DNA of 64,000 bases from Cristatella mucedo (Eukaryota; Bryozoa; Phylactolaemata; Cristatellidae): positions 3,470,001 through 3,534,000 of the forward strand of contig WPIO01000003.1 of the NCBI GenBank assembly GCA_009760855.2, given 5' to 3'. Positions 13,201 through 23,817 of the stretch are shown in pieces (the first letter of the stretch is position 1; each line of letters starts with the position of its first letter). The notes beneath the pieces were generated by a model that was not told the DNA's origin, searched no databases, and was given only the letters and a program-made list of their open reading frames with translations. Made by a program: the position numbers and the translations under genes.

Positions 13201-16200
13201 GAATTCCGCGGTGATAGCCATGTTGTCACGCTTTCCCCACGACACCTCTGCGCTGTTTCTGAAACTCTTAAGCGAGCCTTCGTGGTTAAACTTCAGTGAA
13301 CCTTCTGACCATGGGCAGATGGCACGCAGTTCACCGGACACGACATCGCTGTACTTGAATCGAGCATTGGCGGATGCAGACACGCCCTCAGCCCAAGAAA
13401 TCTCAGCACTATTTTCGAAGTCGGACCATTGACCTTTATGACTAAAGGTCGCACTCAATTTCTTTGCCTTCTCTAGTGGAGTGACAGCAGAAATCTTTCC
13501 ATAAATACCTGTCTGGCTTGATAGCTCGGCCTGCACGGATGCAATGACTCTGCTGTCTGGCGCCGTCAGCGATGCAGTCGTCGTGAATTGGCGGAGGCCT
13601 CCCGAGTGCTGTACTTTCATTCCTCCGTATGGTGAGCTGGCATCAAGCTTAGCCAGGGACGCCTGGTTGTTGAATTCACTGATGACCATGACCTTGCGCC
13701 CTTCTCCCCAGGACAGCTCAGCCTGATTGGTGAAAGCACTCAGGCTGCCCGAGTGGGTGAGCTTGCCGGAGGCCGTCGTCAGTGCAGCGCAGCGAACGGG
13801 GTCGTAATGCCGAAGCTAAACGTCTGCGCCAGCTGTCGCGATTTTTTTGTTCTCTCGGCCGACAGGCTCATCTGCTTGCTGCCATTCCAGCTAGCGGTCG
13901 CTGTTGCCGAAGTCTTCTGACCCTTGACCATGTATGTGTAGCCTAGGCCCAATGTCTTGAGCTGCTCCGATGGAATGCCACGCAGGGTCAAGCTGCCACC
14001 AGACGCTTGGTTATACTTTGACTCGAACTTCACCGGCTCGTAGTTCGAGTACTCTACAGCTGCTTGGTTGCTGAATGACAGGAAGCTGCCCGAATGCGAG
14101 AAGACGACCTTCGCCGAAGGAATGACTCCGAAAGGAGTTTCCACCGAGAACGAGCCTTCGACGCTGGATCTCGTGGCGAGCTTTCCTCTGACGGCAATCT
14201 TGTTTGTCTGCTCCCACACCATGTCAGCATTCGTCTCGAAATCGAATGCGCTACCTGCATGTATCAGTTTTGCCTCGATGGATCGGAGCCGCTCGAAAGG
14301 ACTGCTGAAGCCGATGCTAGCTGAGACGCCGGCAGATCTATCCAAGCTTGCGCTCCAGTTCACGGTCTTGTTGGGCGACCACGTGAAGCTGCCCCGGGCC
14401 GTCAGTGCTGCGCCAGCCTTGGCGTATGCGTGCTCGGCCGATACAGTTTTCCACGGTGTTGTGACACTGGCGCTCGCCTGGCCGTTGACGTTCTTGGCCT
14501 GCACCTGCACCTGCTGGCCGTCCCAGGTCACGCTGGTAGTGCTCGTAAAGCTGTCGATGCTCTCTCCCTGGTGAACGAAGGAAACGACGAAATTGCGTAG
14601 GGCAGTGAATGGCGTGCTCAGTGACACGGTGCCAACTATATCAGGCTGGAATCCGACGTTTGTGTCCAGGATCAGCTGCCTGCGATCGCCCCAGCTCAGC
14701 TCGATCTTGTTCTTAAGCTTGCTGCTGGCGAGACTGTGCTCGAAGGCTCCGCCGAGCTTCGTGCCGTCCGGCAGCGCAACGGTGACGCTGCCACTTTCCA
14801 CGCCACGTAGAGACATAGCAGACACGAACTCTTTCTCGTTGACGTAGCCTTTTCCTTCGACACGCAGCTCTGACAGGTCGGTGTTAAACCTCAAGCTGGA
14901 ACCGAAGCTGCGGGCGGGTGCAAATGGCGTCTTTACATCCGCACTCCAGCTGATCGCACTTGAGTCGAGCATCGTGTCGACTGTGATTTTCTGCTCAGGA
15001 GCCCAGCCGACAGCGACGTAGTTGGAAAACACACTCGCTCGTCACCCGAATGGATCAACTCAAGGTTGATGTCCGACACGCCTCCGTGCCTTATGTATGG
15101 CGATGCCAGGCCAAGTTTGGCTCTAACGGTCGTTGCAAGGTCGCATTCCAGAGTCAGCTGACTCTTCTGATCATTAAAGGCGAGATCTACGACACCTGCT
15201 GCGTTGCTGTCGGCTTTCCTTATGTTTCCAGACATGCGTATGGTGGTCCCAGGTAGCACAAGAGTTACGACTGAGTCTCGAGATACGACTGCCTCCGTGT
15301 CGACGTTGTTATAATCGCCGACTAGAGAAACCTTCAAAAATGAAAAGGTATTTTCGTGTGGCTCGCTGCAATTTTCAGAAAGCGGCGAAACCAGGAGAAT
15401 GAAAAGTAATAGAAACGTCGCTTCTTACCTTCATGGGCTTTCCTGATACATCGTTGGTCTGTAACTCAACTGTAGCCGTCTTGTGTGTGCCACTTAGATC
15501 GATGTCAAGCTTGGCATTCGACTCGCGGCCACGGATGACCAGACGAGTAGAGCCTGAGACGCTTAGGCTTCCGGGCATTCTGTATGTCACCTCCACTGAG
15601 TAGGCATCTTCAGCCTTGCTCAACTCGGCCTTGGCGAGGAAGTTGTCTGCCTTCATTCTGAAAATCAGATGACAGTTGATAAGCTTTCAATCCCTCTATT
15701 TGCAGATTATAGCGTTCACGAATGAGTCCCGCTATTCCTGCTTACCTCAACTGGCTGCTGTAGCTAAAAGATCCTGTCAGGCTGGGTACATTCATGCTTC
15801 CCGACAGCTGATAATCTCCTGCTGGTGACATCTTATACATGTTGGACATCTCGAACGGCTTCTTATTTCCTGCCTCGACTTTGAAGGTGTGTGAGTATTC
15901 GCCTTCGGCCAATTGGCTCAGTTCCGTGCTAACCTGTAGCTGCAGAGCTGGGCACTGGATAGCGATGCTACCACTGGCTGCTCCATTCTCCGAGAGCTTG
16001 TTCGCCAAGTTCCAACTTATCTTCGCCGTCTTCGACGATCCATAGGTCATCTCTGCTGAGCTCGATATCTCGTTTGCAGCATGTTTGTGCCTGATGGTCG
16101 AAGAAAGGTCCAACACCTAAAAAGGTCAAACGAAATAACAAAAACTGGTGGATTGCACTCGGTAAAACATAAGTTAAGATGACTAAGAAGAAAGAAATTC

Positions 16201-19200
16201 AAGACCGTTGAGTGTAATAAACTGTTCATACCTTGGCATAGCTTATGGACGTTTGCATGCTTCCTTCAAAGGCCTCCCTCAGAGAGCCACTTTTGCTCAT
16301 TAGATGCTTAATGTTAAGAGTCTTTCTGTCACCGCCATGCACTGCTACCAGCGTAGACTCACTGCTGTCCATAGTCGTCTGCTGGTTGGCTGTGATACTG
16401 AACTCGAGCCAAGGGAATGCGGTCGTCGTGAAGCCCCTGAAATAACCACGAAACTGGGCTTCGCGATATGCCAAAAAGTGCCACCGCCAGCCATGTGAGC
16501 AAAACACCTGAAGTACGATACTTACAGACTGCCGACATAGTTGAGAAGGTTACTGCTGCTGCGGCTCTGCATCTTGGCTGCCATGCTCATTCTGTGCACG
16601 GTGCTGCTTTGAGGAGCTAAAGAGTATTCGGCAGATAGCCGAGCACCCTGGAGACCTTGCTTATTGTCGATGCCGCCCTCCACTTTCATAGATGCCCATT
16701 GAGTGCTGACGGAAGCAGAACCAGTCATGCTCTCCCCAGGCTTGCTCATCATGCCTGAATAGAAATAGTTAAAGGATTTGAGCTAAATTCGCAGCCAGAA
16801 TCATGCCTATCACCCTGCCGTCGGAGTTAGCTGAATGAGCATGTAGCGCGGCACCAAACTAGTGAACACAGTGTGTCACCTGTTAGCTTGATGGCCTTGG
16901 TTGTAAACTTGTCGATTGTAACGTCTATCCGCACGGGCCAGTTGTTGTTCATTTCAAGAGCTCCCACAGCTGTCATCGCTTCACGGCCTGGTATGCTTAT
17001 CTCAATACGTGGGGAGTAGATGACCTTGTTCTTCTTAGCATCGACATTCATCTCAACGAGGCCCGAATAGTACTTTTCGCCGTCGAGTGTAACGCGAACG
17101 GTTGCTTTCTTAATCGATTCCAGATTCACCAGCTCACTATCAGCAGACAATTTCTTCCATGGTGTAATGAACTTCAATCCGGCAGCCATCTTCTGCTGGT
17201 CAAAATTGAATTCCAGAACCATCTTTCTGTCCACTGTCGAGCCAGGAGTGTCAAAAGACAGGCGGGCAAGTCTGTTCACGTAATCTCTACCGTCTTGCCG
17301 GATCTGTAACCATTCGAAACAACCGTTGAAGTGCTACTTTGCATGAAAGTTTTCGATGACAGAGGCAGCAATAAAATATTTAGCTTATTTGTACTTTTTA
17401 CCTTGGGTGACTGGTATCGAGCCTCAAAATTGTACAATGCAGTTTTGTCCTTCTGGTTCAGCACCACTTTGGCTGACAGAGGCCCACTTAGAGGGAAGTA
17501 AGCCGAACCCTCTCGAGCAAGTGGAGGAATCGAAGCCTCGGCACACAGCTCCATACCGATCACCTTGCTGAGCCACTGGCTGCTGCATTTCTTGACCTCT
17601 ATACGATCCTCGGCAGGTGTCTGCATCTCAGCACCGTTTATAAGGATCTTGCTCCTAGAATATTGAATGCACACATTTGTGTCTCCACTAGTAGGACTTT
17701 GTGAGCGCATATGAGCACAGCATCATCGGCTATGCGCCTTTTTTTCCAAATCGACACTTACTCGAAGCTCACGATTTCCATCTTATCCCTTGGTACTTTC
17801 AGCTCGGCGTTTAGCACCTCGCCATCTTGAAGCTGCAGCTTTCCCTCGACGGCCGTGCTCGTATGCATTGTCGATACCATCTTCAGCGTCGACTGAGCTG
17901 TGAGACCTTGGACACTCATGGTTCCAGAAATGACAATCGCTGCACTGTAAATAATATACAGAAGACGTTTTTCAGCAGCTGCAAGTAGTAAGCAATAAAT
18001 TCTATTTCATTGCGGCCAAATACTTAAGGACAGTCTACCTGGGCTTGATGTGGCCACTGAGGTCGAGGCTGCGAGGCGAGGCTGCTGCTTTACGGATGTC
18101 AGCCTTGCCCCCGATCTGGACGTTTAGCATGGCTGTACCATTCACAGTGAGATTGAGCGGCATGCCGATCATAGTTGGCACAACGAGTGTAGCATCGAGG
18201 AACATTGAGCTGTGTGTCAGCTCCATGTCCGTTGGTTCGGCGAGCTTCATCAGCATATCCAAAATGTTCATGTTGCCTTGTGCAAATGCCTCCTGTGTCA
18301 GCTCTTTATAGAATAGCTCGTTGCCAAGCGCCTTGAGGTACAGGCCGCCTCTCAGCTTATCGTCCCGAATCTTAAACTTCAAAATAAAATGACAAATGCA
18401 TTTCTTTATATGCCCGTGCACCGACATTGGAATCATAACATCTTAGCAATCGTCAAAAATCAATGCATGCAGTGAAGTTTCTCTTACGATTTTGTCGAAG
18501 ATGCTCGCAATGTCGTGGTTTACGTCGCGTTTGTTTCGCATCAGGCTCTTAACGTTGCTTTGAGAGAAGTATCCGTTTTTCCCAAAGAACTTCTCCAGGA
18601 TAGTCTCTAGTCCTTGAACACGACCGCCGACCTCGAGGAGGTTAATTGAGTTGCCAAACATATCAACGGTGAGGTTCAGCATGGCGGAACGTGGGACGTA
18701 AGACTTCTGGGAAAATATGACGTTGCTCTCAACCTAAAAGAGATTAAGTGCCAACCGTACAATAGCTTATTGAATTCACATATCCCACGAGCGAAGTTAC
18801 TGCAACTCATATTAAAGCAATTTTCATAATCTTAATATATATATATATATAACATTTGATAAATATATATATATATATATATCTGAATTTCTCTTGATCA
18901 GGGTGGCTCACCTGTCCGCCCATGTTCAGATATTCCGAAAAGAACGACTTCTCGTAGTTGTGCGAATATTTGCGTGCATCGCAATCGTAATCCTCTCGCA
19001 GCTTTGCATCTTGAAGGATGTTGCGAATGTCCTGCTTAAAAAGACTCGCTGTTTCCTGCAGATTTGTGAGGTGGGTCCAAACGAAAGAACCAACTTGGTT
19101 GACAACCTCACCACTGAGGGCCATTTTGACATTCAGCAGGCTTTCCGAACTGGGACACGACATTACAGCCAGATAGGCGTTGATTCGAAGCTCAGCATCT

Positions 19201-22200
19201 TCAGCGGCATTCTGGAATAGCCTCATTGCTGCTTCATGCTACAAGAAGAGTAAAAACTATTACACTAAAATTTTTGCGAAACATCAACCAACAGAAGTTA
19301 CTCCGGTGCTTTAGAACTCCGTGCACTAGAAGCTATAACCGCACACAAGCCGACGAATCATGCTCTGATAAGCATCAAAATCATGGGCATCGTGCTTAGA
19401 CAAGCAAAAGCACACAGTCACTCAGGGCCACTGATAACTAAGACCACTGGTTAGGAAATGCATTCAATCAACCGCAAGTAAGACTAGAAGCATACAGAAA
19501 GTTCCTTTTGAAGAGAAAGCTGAACAGAGTAGTTGCACCTTTAGCTGAGACCTAAAAGTCGTCATTAGCTTAGACATAAATGAGGCACAGTCACTGTAAG
19601 TTGTGATAGAAGCAAGTTTTAAAAACACACCTATTTAGGACAGCATTTAGTGGGTCCCTGTGATTCGTCCTTGATGTGCTTATGCGTGCTGACACTGTGC
19701 ATGCTGCCACTAACCACATTTGCATGCTGACCCTGTGCATGTCACCCCTAACCATGTTATTCATTTTGCTTGTTTATAAAGCATGATTTTACTCACCATT
19801 AAATGGCATTTCCCTTTGCAGCAAATGTAAAGCGCCTAGAGAGAGATTAAGTTCTCTGAGGGCGCTTTATCAAGAGCATTATTATTATTATAGAAACCAA
19901 AAGTGAAATACAGACGTTCGGCGCTTACAAACTGAAAGACTCGGTCATCAAAAGATATCAATTAAGTTCGGGAGAGGGTGGTAACCGCGACACGACTGCA
20001 AACGCAAGGAGCAGTAGCGTGTGATCACACTAGGCGAGCATGAAGTCAAGCAACCTGTAACGCTGAGAAAGGCTATTGAAGTCGACTAGATGCCTCATAA
20101 GGAACTGGTGAAGCTTAAAGAAAAGTGGTGCGATGTGGTAGCTATGCCGTTGGTAAGAGACCAAACTCGACGATCAAACTTGACGACAGACCACACGGGC
20201 TATCGAGTTTTGCATATAGCGACAGTTGACAAATTTCCCATAGCTTGCACGAGGGCAAAATACGATATCCTGCTGTAGTACTCAAACCCACGACCTGAGC
20301 TTTGAATTGAAAGTGTCATACTGATTCGGAAAATAGCCATACTTACATCCACGGAGCAGGGCATACGTCGGAATGCCTGCAGAGCAGCCACACGGATATC
20401 CACATCCAAGTTGGAGTTCAGGGCACATGCACTGATGATGGAGCTGCTTGTCACCGCTCGACCAGCGTTTCCCATCGCCTTTAGAGCATACATGACGCGA
20501 GTTCTGTCTTCGGCGTCATTAACGAGGCAGTTTGATCCCAACATCTCCTCGACTGCTCGCACGACCATGGCAACGTCAGGGTGTCTCTGGCACGCTGTCA
20601 TGCTCGAGCAGACCTTGTGTACCAAGCTTGAAACTGCCAGGACTGCCTTGTTTCTCAGGTTCGAATCTTCGAGTAGAGGCTAAAGCACAGAACACATCGG
20701 TCAGTATCAAGATTTTCATTGATGATATTACGGTCTCACTGAGGTCATGGGACAGATACAACATTTAAAGAGTACCCAGCAAGAGCAACTTTGTGAAATT
20801 TCATGTCCCGTGTATGGTCTCCGACCCGTAGTATTGGAAATTGAACGTGGGGCTTTGGAGGCATTAAAATAGCAGTGTACCTTGATCTCGGCGAGCATCT
20901 GGACGGTTGGCTGCTGAACAAAGGCAAGCTGAGTTAGCCACACGTCAACTTCTGCTCCGCTGACGGTGCCATCCTTGATCAGGTCACGTGTGAATGCTAC
21001 CGATGCAGCTGTGCCGACAAGGGGAACAGCATCCAGAAAGAATTTCCTGCGAAGGAATTCAATCGTTACAGGACTTGGCCTCAAATATTTTTTTTGCTTA
21101 GCCGGAATGCAAATCTTGTCCTAGAGTCGTGTACTCACGTGGCTCGTCCGGATGAACACACGTAGCCATTGTTCAATCTGCTCCTGACCTCGACCAGGCT
21201 TTCTGCACTCAGCTTTTTCATGGCCTGTACCAAGCGACCGAAGTCCTCCGGTGTCTCGGGTCGTATGCCAACCTTCACCTGATCGCACAGACTTGTCAAT
21301 ATGGTAACCACACTGTCTCTGGCATTGGCGTCAGCACCCGAGTCATAGATATGCTGGAAAAGCAGACTGGTTCTGCGTTGCACTGGTTCTACAATGAATT
21401 ATGTGGGTTTTATCGGATGATAGCAGCAGCTTAGCAGAAAACCACCCACATGAGATTTCATATTGACCCCGAACATGTGAGAGCCTCACCTTGTCTGGTG
21501 GAGACACCCTGTTGTGTTCTGTCAAACTTCAGCGACGATTCAACGACTGTCTTGGCTCCACTGTTGTGCTTGCTAAAGGGCCGGAAGACATGCTCTTCTT
21601 TGCAGACGGCACTCTGCAGCACTCCGCTGCTGACCTTTTGCTCACAGCTGTGTGTAGATCGCATCAGTGGGAGCGACTGCACCGACTGCAAGTACATAAA
21701 TGGCGTCGCATTGTCGCCTATGTACACCTCGAAAAGCATCTCCAGACAGCTAGCACTTTTGAAGCACTAAACTCGGGTGCAAGGGTGCCATTGCAAGCCA
21801 CGCTCGGCCGTGATTAGAGAAGATTCCATAAAACTTGATTTTGGTCTCAACCATTTAAGCAGCATTGAATCAGTGCAGGCAATGGCTCCAGCGAATAAGG
21901 CAGCCAGCCATGCGCCTGTGATGCAGCAGGTTAAGTGTTGTGCCAAGAGTCACTCCGCCAAGGCTTCCCAGCACGATAAAGCCGAGCGCTGGCTACTCAT
22001 CGCGAAAACCCAGAGCTGCTGCTCGTCTCTCACTAAAGTATCAATAAAGTGCAGAACTTGGCCCACGCTTACGTAGGGTAAAGTCGCATGCAGATGTCGC
22101 ACTGATATGGCAGAATATGGTTTTCATTCACGAAGGCCGTTGCACTTTACCCGTTGGGCGTATTCGCCTCTCATACAACACGCGCTATTAGGGGCACTTC

Positions 22201-23817
22201 GGTTGATAGGATTGACTCACCGATGGAACTCGGTAAGTTTCCGACTGCAATGAAGAGATGTTGCCATTTCGGTTCGTGCAGGATAGCAGATCCTTGGACT
22301 TCGTGATCGTGTATCCGCCCAAGACGCCTTTCTCGACGTGATACTTTGCATTGCAGATGCCGGTAACATCCACCTACGTCAAGAAAATGGGAACGGCATC
22401 AGCGATATTCAGGAAAACTCCCGTCGCTATTCGATCATTCGTCATTTTAAGCTCGAGGTCGTCAGCACCAGCAGCTTCTCTCCTACCTCCTTGACGGCGG
22501 CGGAGCTCTCCATTGTCGGCAGAGAGTTCTGGAAGGCCGACAGCACACCCCTTTTCAGGTTAAGCACTCGCTCGTCTTCCGTCGCGTCCGGGCAGAGGCT
22601 CTCTACGCGGCCGTCTTGGAAGGAGAAGCGCAGGGCGCTGGCCTCCAGGCGTTGGCCGAAGGAGGCGCTGCTCGGCGAGCTCCGGCCGTTCTCGAGCAGG
22701 CGTACGTCGCGCAGCTACAACCGCAACGGCCGGAAACGGCGTGCACTCTCTACCGCTGCAGCGAGCCTCGTGCGAGGGCGTGCGCTCCGCTCGTTTAGCG
22801 ACTGCGCTTGCGCGTACGGCTGACACTTCGCGCTCGCTCACCTTAAGGGAGAACTCGCACTGCGACAGCACCTCCACGTCGGCGGCGGCCGAGACTTTCA
22901 GCGCCGAGCTGTCCGGACCGGATCCCTCCACCCGAGTGACCGCCTCGCCGGCGTACGAGAATCGGTACGTAGTTCCCACGGAGTATTGGAACTTGGCGTT
23001 TTCCGAGAGCGACTCTATAACATTATTTTTCGGGACAGCTGCACTACTGCCTCGGCGCTGGTGACTCTCGCGAAGCTCCTGGCGGCCGTAGCCAAGCGCT
23101 GGCTGACGAGTAGAGGATCGCGGCGGCAGCGGCCCCGCGCGAGAGGGAACGCCGTCCGCCGGTGGCCGCCCAATCGGTACTCCGCCGACGGTGCGGAGAA
23201 ACGGGCCGGGGCGGAGAAACGAGCTGGCGTGCGGGCGGCAGCTGGCATCGGAAGCCGCTCTCGAGAGGGTTCGCAGCGCCGCGCCTCGGCTTCGGCCAGG
23301 CGGCGGCGAGCAGTTCGTGCCGCCATTCACGAGCTACCGTCCGGTCAGCGCCGCGGCTACGGCCGGCCGCTACCGCAGCCGAACGGACTGCTGAGCCCCA
23401 CACGCCGCCACCGTCACGCCACCGCAGCTGCCCGCCAGCGGCGGCGACGAGGCTCGCGGCGAAGCTCGTCGAGCGATTGAGCGCGCCGCCGTCGCGGGCG
23501 CGACGCGAGCGCCTGGCGCTGCCGAGCGGTCTCTCACCTGTGCACGTGCGGGCGCATTTCTGGTTGCCGTCTTCGACGTTTATAGGGCCTGCAAAAACGA
23601 GCTCGCAGCTACGGCGGCTGATTCGAGACCGAGGCAGGCGCTCGGCGCAAGAGCCCGACAGTCGGCCTGGGTCGCGCGCTTCGCGAGCGACTGAGTTCTC
23701 CCCGCTCGCGTCCGCTTCGTCAGCGAAGCCAACGCGATGAAGCCAGGGCGGCGGCGGCGGCCTACCTGCTGCCGCTTGAGCCACGAGGGCTAGCAGCACG
23801 TAGCTCGTGAACCCCAT
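168..23817 (-). CDS. Giant apolipophorin / apoB-like large lipid transfer protein, 39 coding exons
   Basis: Secreted lipoprotein scaffold of the vitellogenin/apoB/apolipophorin superfamily, expected to pick up lipid in the secretory pathway and carry it in body fluid. Seen in the sequence: signal peptide, N-terminal lipid-transfer module with its cysteine and helical-repeat pattern, a furin-type RNKR site near residue 709, a very long beta-rich repeat region, an alpha-helical segment, a VWD domain with GLLGTYNNE, and a cysteine-rich C-terminus ending in CSQC. I placed 39 exons by donor/acceptor consensus and codon phase (listed in the block entries). Nominal coding length is about 17.5 kb (~5,800 residues), against roughly 3,300-3,400 for insect apolipophorins and about 4,560 for human apoB. 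The extra length comes from repeats in one 6.36-kb exon. Three small frame breaks and one phase mismatch are described separately. Family assignment is firm; orthology to one named gene is inference. Confidence 0.95.
1329..2180 (-). CDS. Lipoprotein gene, VWD domain exons
   Basis: Exon 1906-2180 encodes ISGQHIQTFDRRHYDF and SCSYLLARDFEDGDFSL, the classic start of a von Willebrand factor type D domain. Exon 1329-1822 encodes VAVTCHWSAGYCTVHMSGWY, then AGLLGTYNNEGSDDF, the apolipophorin version of the GLCG motif, and cysteines to TSC. The donor after EDEK is a perfect GTAAGT in phase 0, but no acceptor between 1,750 and 1,905 gives phase 0 for the next exon. The best acceptor (GCTAATGTTAG at 1823-1824) leaves one base too many. 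The junction is therefore uncertain and may hide another small indel. Confidence 0.88.
2295..8867 (-). CDS. Lipoprotein gene, 3' middle block: beta repeats then alpha-helical segment
   Basis: Fifteen exons in transcript order: 8475-8867, 8015-8339, 7597-7907, 7246-7462, 6877-7162, 6471-6763, 6176-6364, 5634-6067, 5167-5526, 4758-5032, 4339-4650, 3894-4247, 3183-3642, 2738-3081, 2295-2643. The first several continue the SPF-type beta repeat (STPFAAM, KTPFEQA, SSPWQPI, TTPFEMV). Exons 3183-3642 and 2738-3081 are strongly helical and charged (AELKAVVDYSQREMELIQRD; RIAVQREQATRVF), matching the helical stretch before the VWD domain in apolipophorins. The exon at 6877-7162 contains an in-frame TGA at 6987-6989 caused by an apparent single-base loss. 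Other phases are consistent, so boundaries are well supported. Confidence 0.87.
3643..3792. repeat. Three tandem copies of a 50-bp unit in a lipoprotein intron, each carrying a splice acceptor
   Basis: AACGGATATC recurs at 3651, 3701 and 3751, with near-perfect 50-bp copies between. The repeat fills most of the intron between exons 3894-4247 and 3183-3642. On the minus strand each unit contains the acceptor-like string TTTGTAG; the exon I used starts right after the last of these. The unit length is not a multiple of three, so use of an upstream acceptor would add 50 or 100 nt and shift the frame. Confidence 0.92.
8974..15331 (-). CDS. Lipoprotein gene, 6.36-kb giant exon of ~53-residue beta repeats
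   Basis: One exon bounded by a phase-0 acceptor (TTTTTGAAG/GTT at 15331) and a phase-0 donor (GAG/GTAAGT at 8974). It encodes about 2,119 residues, almost entirely degenerate repeats of 51-56 residues. The pattern is: a small residue, AE(L/F), SWA, (D/G)KK, a beta strand, then A-F-SPF, then a strand ending in H-x-G and F-x-N. About 40 units fit. This resembles the amphipathic beta-strand regions of apoB and apolipophorin that lie on the lipid surface. Lack of introns over 6 kb, in a gene whose other exons are 50-500 bp, suggests growth by internal duplication. The frame is open for 4.7 kb (8,947-13,689 and beyond) but is broken at about 13,785 and 15,030. Confidence 0.9.
9650..11828 (-). repeat. 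In-frame 642-bp higher-order tandem repeat inside the giant exon, ~3.4 copies
   Basis: Landmarks recur at exact 642-bp spacing, for example ATGTTCTGGAATGGGCTGG at 10244+, 10886+ and 11528+ and the ACATTTTCTTACC motif near 9676, 10317, 10959 and 11602. Copies differ by only a handful of bases (such as TTCTT/TTCCT at 10960 and CATG/CGTG near 11495). 642 is 3 x 214, so the frame is kept. Each 214-residue unit holds four of the ~53-residue basic repeats (about 56, 52, 55 and 51 residues). The array therefore is a higher-order repeat laid over older, diverged repeats. Confidence 0.93.
15429..18733 (-). CDS. Lipoprotein gene, middle block after the lipid-transfer domain
   Basis: Nine exons in transcript order: 18488-18733, 18039-18376, 17762-17944, 17402-17654, 16880-17333, 16526-16754, 16232-16436, 15746-16116, 15429-15657. 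All phases match. The segment carries the furin site and then amphipathic beta-sheet sequence of the kind found in the DUF1943/DUF1081-like part of apolipophorins (for example GHIKPS, PLNLTVNGTAML, YVNRLARLSFDTPG). A 68-nt intron at 17334-17401 (donor AAG/GTAAAA, acceptor AAGTAG/CAC) is easily missed because its sequence is open in one frame. Using it restores the frame into the next exon, so there is no frameshift here. Domain names are my assignment by pattern. Confidence 0.88.
18527..18538 (-). other. Furin-type cleavage site RNKR in the lipoprotein
   Basis: The exon at 18488-18733 encodes SLMRNKRDVNHDIA. RNKR falls at about residues 709-712 of the precursor, counted through the phased exons. 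Apolipophorin precursors are cut by furin at a comparable place (around residue 700-720) to give the small apoLp-II and large apoLp-I chains. The match of both motif and position argues for an apolipophorin-type protein. Cleavage itself is inferred. Confidence 0.7.
18834..18882. repeat. (AT)n microsatellite in lipoprotein intron
   Basis: Two runs of alternating AT separated by a short spacer, inside the 178-bp intron 18734-18911. Confidence 0.9.
18912..23817 (-). CDS. Lipoprotein gene, 5' block: signal peptide and N-terminal lipid-transfer module
   Basis: Ten exons in transcript order: 23766-23817, 23538-23588, 22842-23014, 22487-22714, 22221-22373, 21490-21685, 21139-21388, 20881-21046, 20347-20679, 18912-19238. 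All junction phases agree and encode 643 residues. The start at 23815-23817 gives the signal peptide MGFTSYVLLALVAQAAAG; an upstream in-frame ATG at 23881-23883 overlaps the TATA box and is unlikely to be in the mRNA. A 51-nt exon supplies the first cysteines (KCARTC). Next come FQYSVGTTYRFSYAG, the beta-barrel start typical of the family, then EEHVFRPFS, then the helical superhelix (ATKFFLDAVPLVGT; VDIRVAALQAFRRMPC; ELRINAYLAVMSCPS). These are hallmarks of the Vitellogenin_N / lipovitellin-like domain that binds lipid and loads the particle. Confidence 0.94.
19239..20346 (-). other. Longest lipoprotein intron (1.1 kb) with a LINE fragment
   Basis: Bounded by the phase-0 donor GAT/GTAAGT at 20347 and the acceptor TTGTAG at 19239. 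Apart from the LINE-A 3' end and a short stretch at 20,255-20,310 that faintly resembles the B-box part of SINE S2 (CTCAAACCCACGACCTGAGC), I see nothing in it. Confidence 0.8.
19590..19895 (+). mobile_element. LINE family A, 3' end only
   Basis: Matches the 3' end of the longer copy at 33.6-35.2 kb: GTTTTAAAAACACACCT, then TTCGTCCTTGATGTGC, then the hairpin tail AAAGCGCCTAGAGAGAG...TCTCTGAGGGCGCTTTAT and ATTATTATTATTAT. A dead, 5'-truncated insertion in the intron, antisense to the host gene. Confidence 0.75.
21686..22220 (-). other. 535-bp lipoprotein intron
   Basis: Donor TCG/GTGAGT at 22221 and acceptor TACTTGCAG at 21686. Minus-strand translation is full of stops. A plus-strand open frame of 99 codons at 21777-22076 shows no recognisable feature. 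I see nothing else here. Confidence 0.75.

Noticed and set aside
17270-17285. Apparent frameshift at the ...VEIT/VNRLARL boundary of the lipoprotein
   Set aside because: A 68-nt intron at 17334-17401 with good signals puts the exon in the other frame, and everything then agrees.
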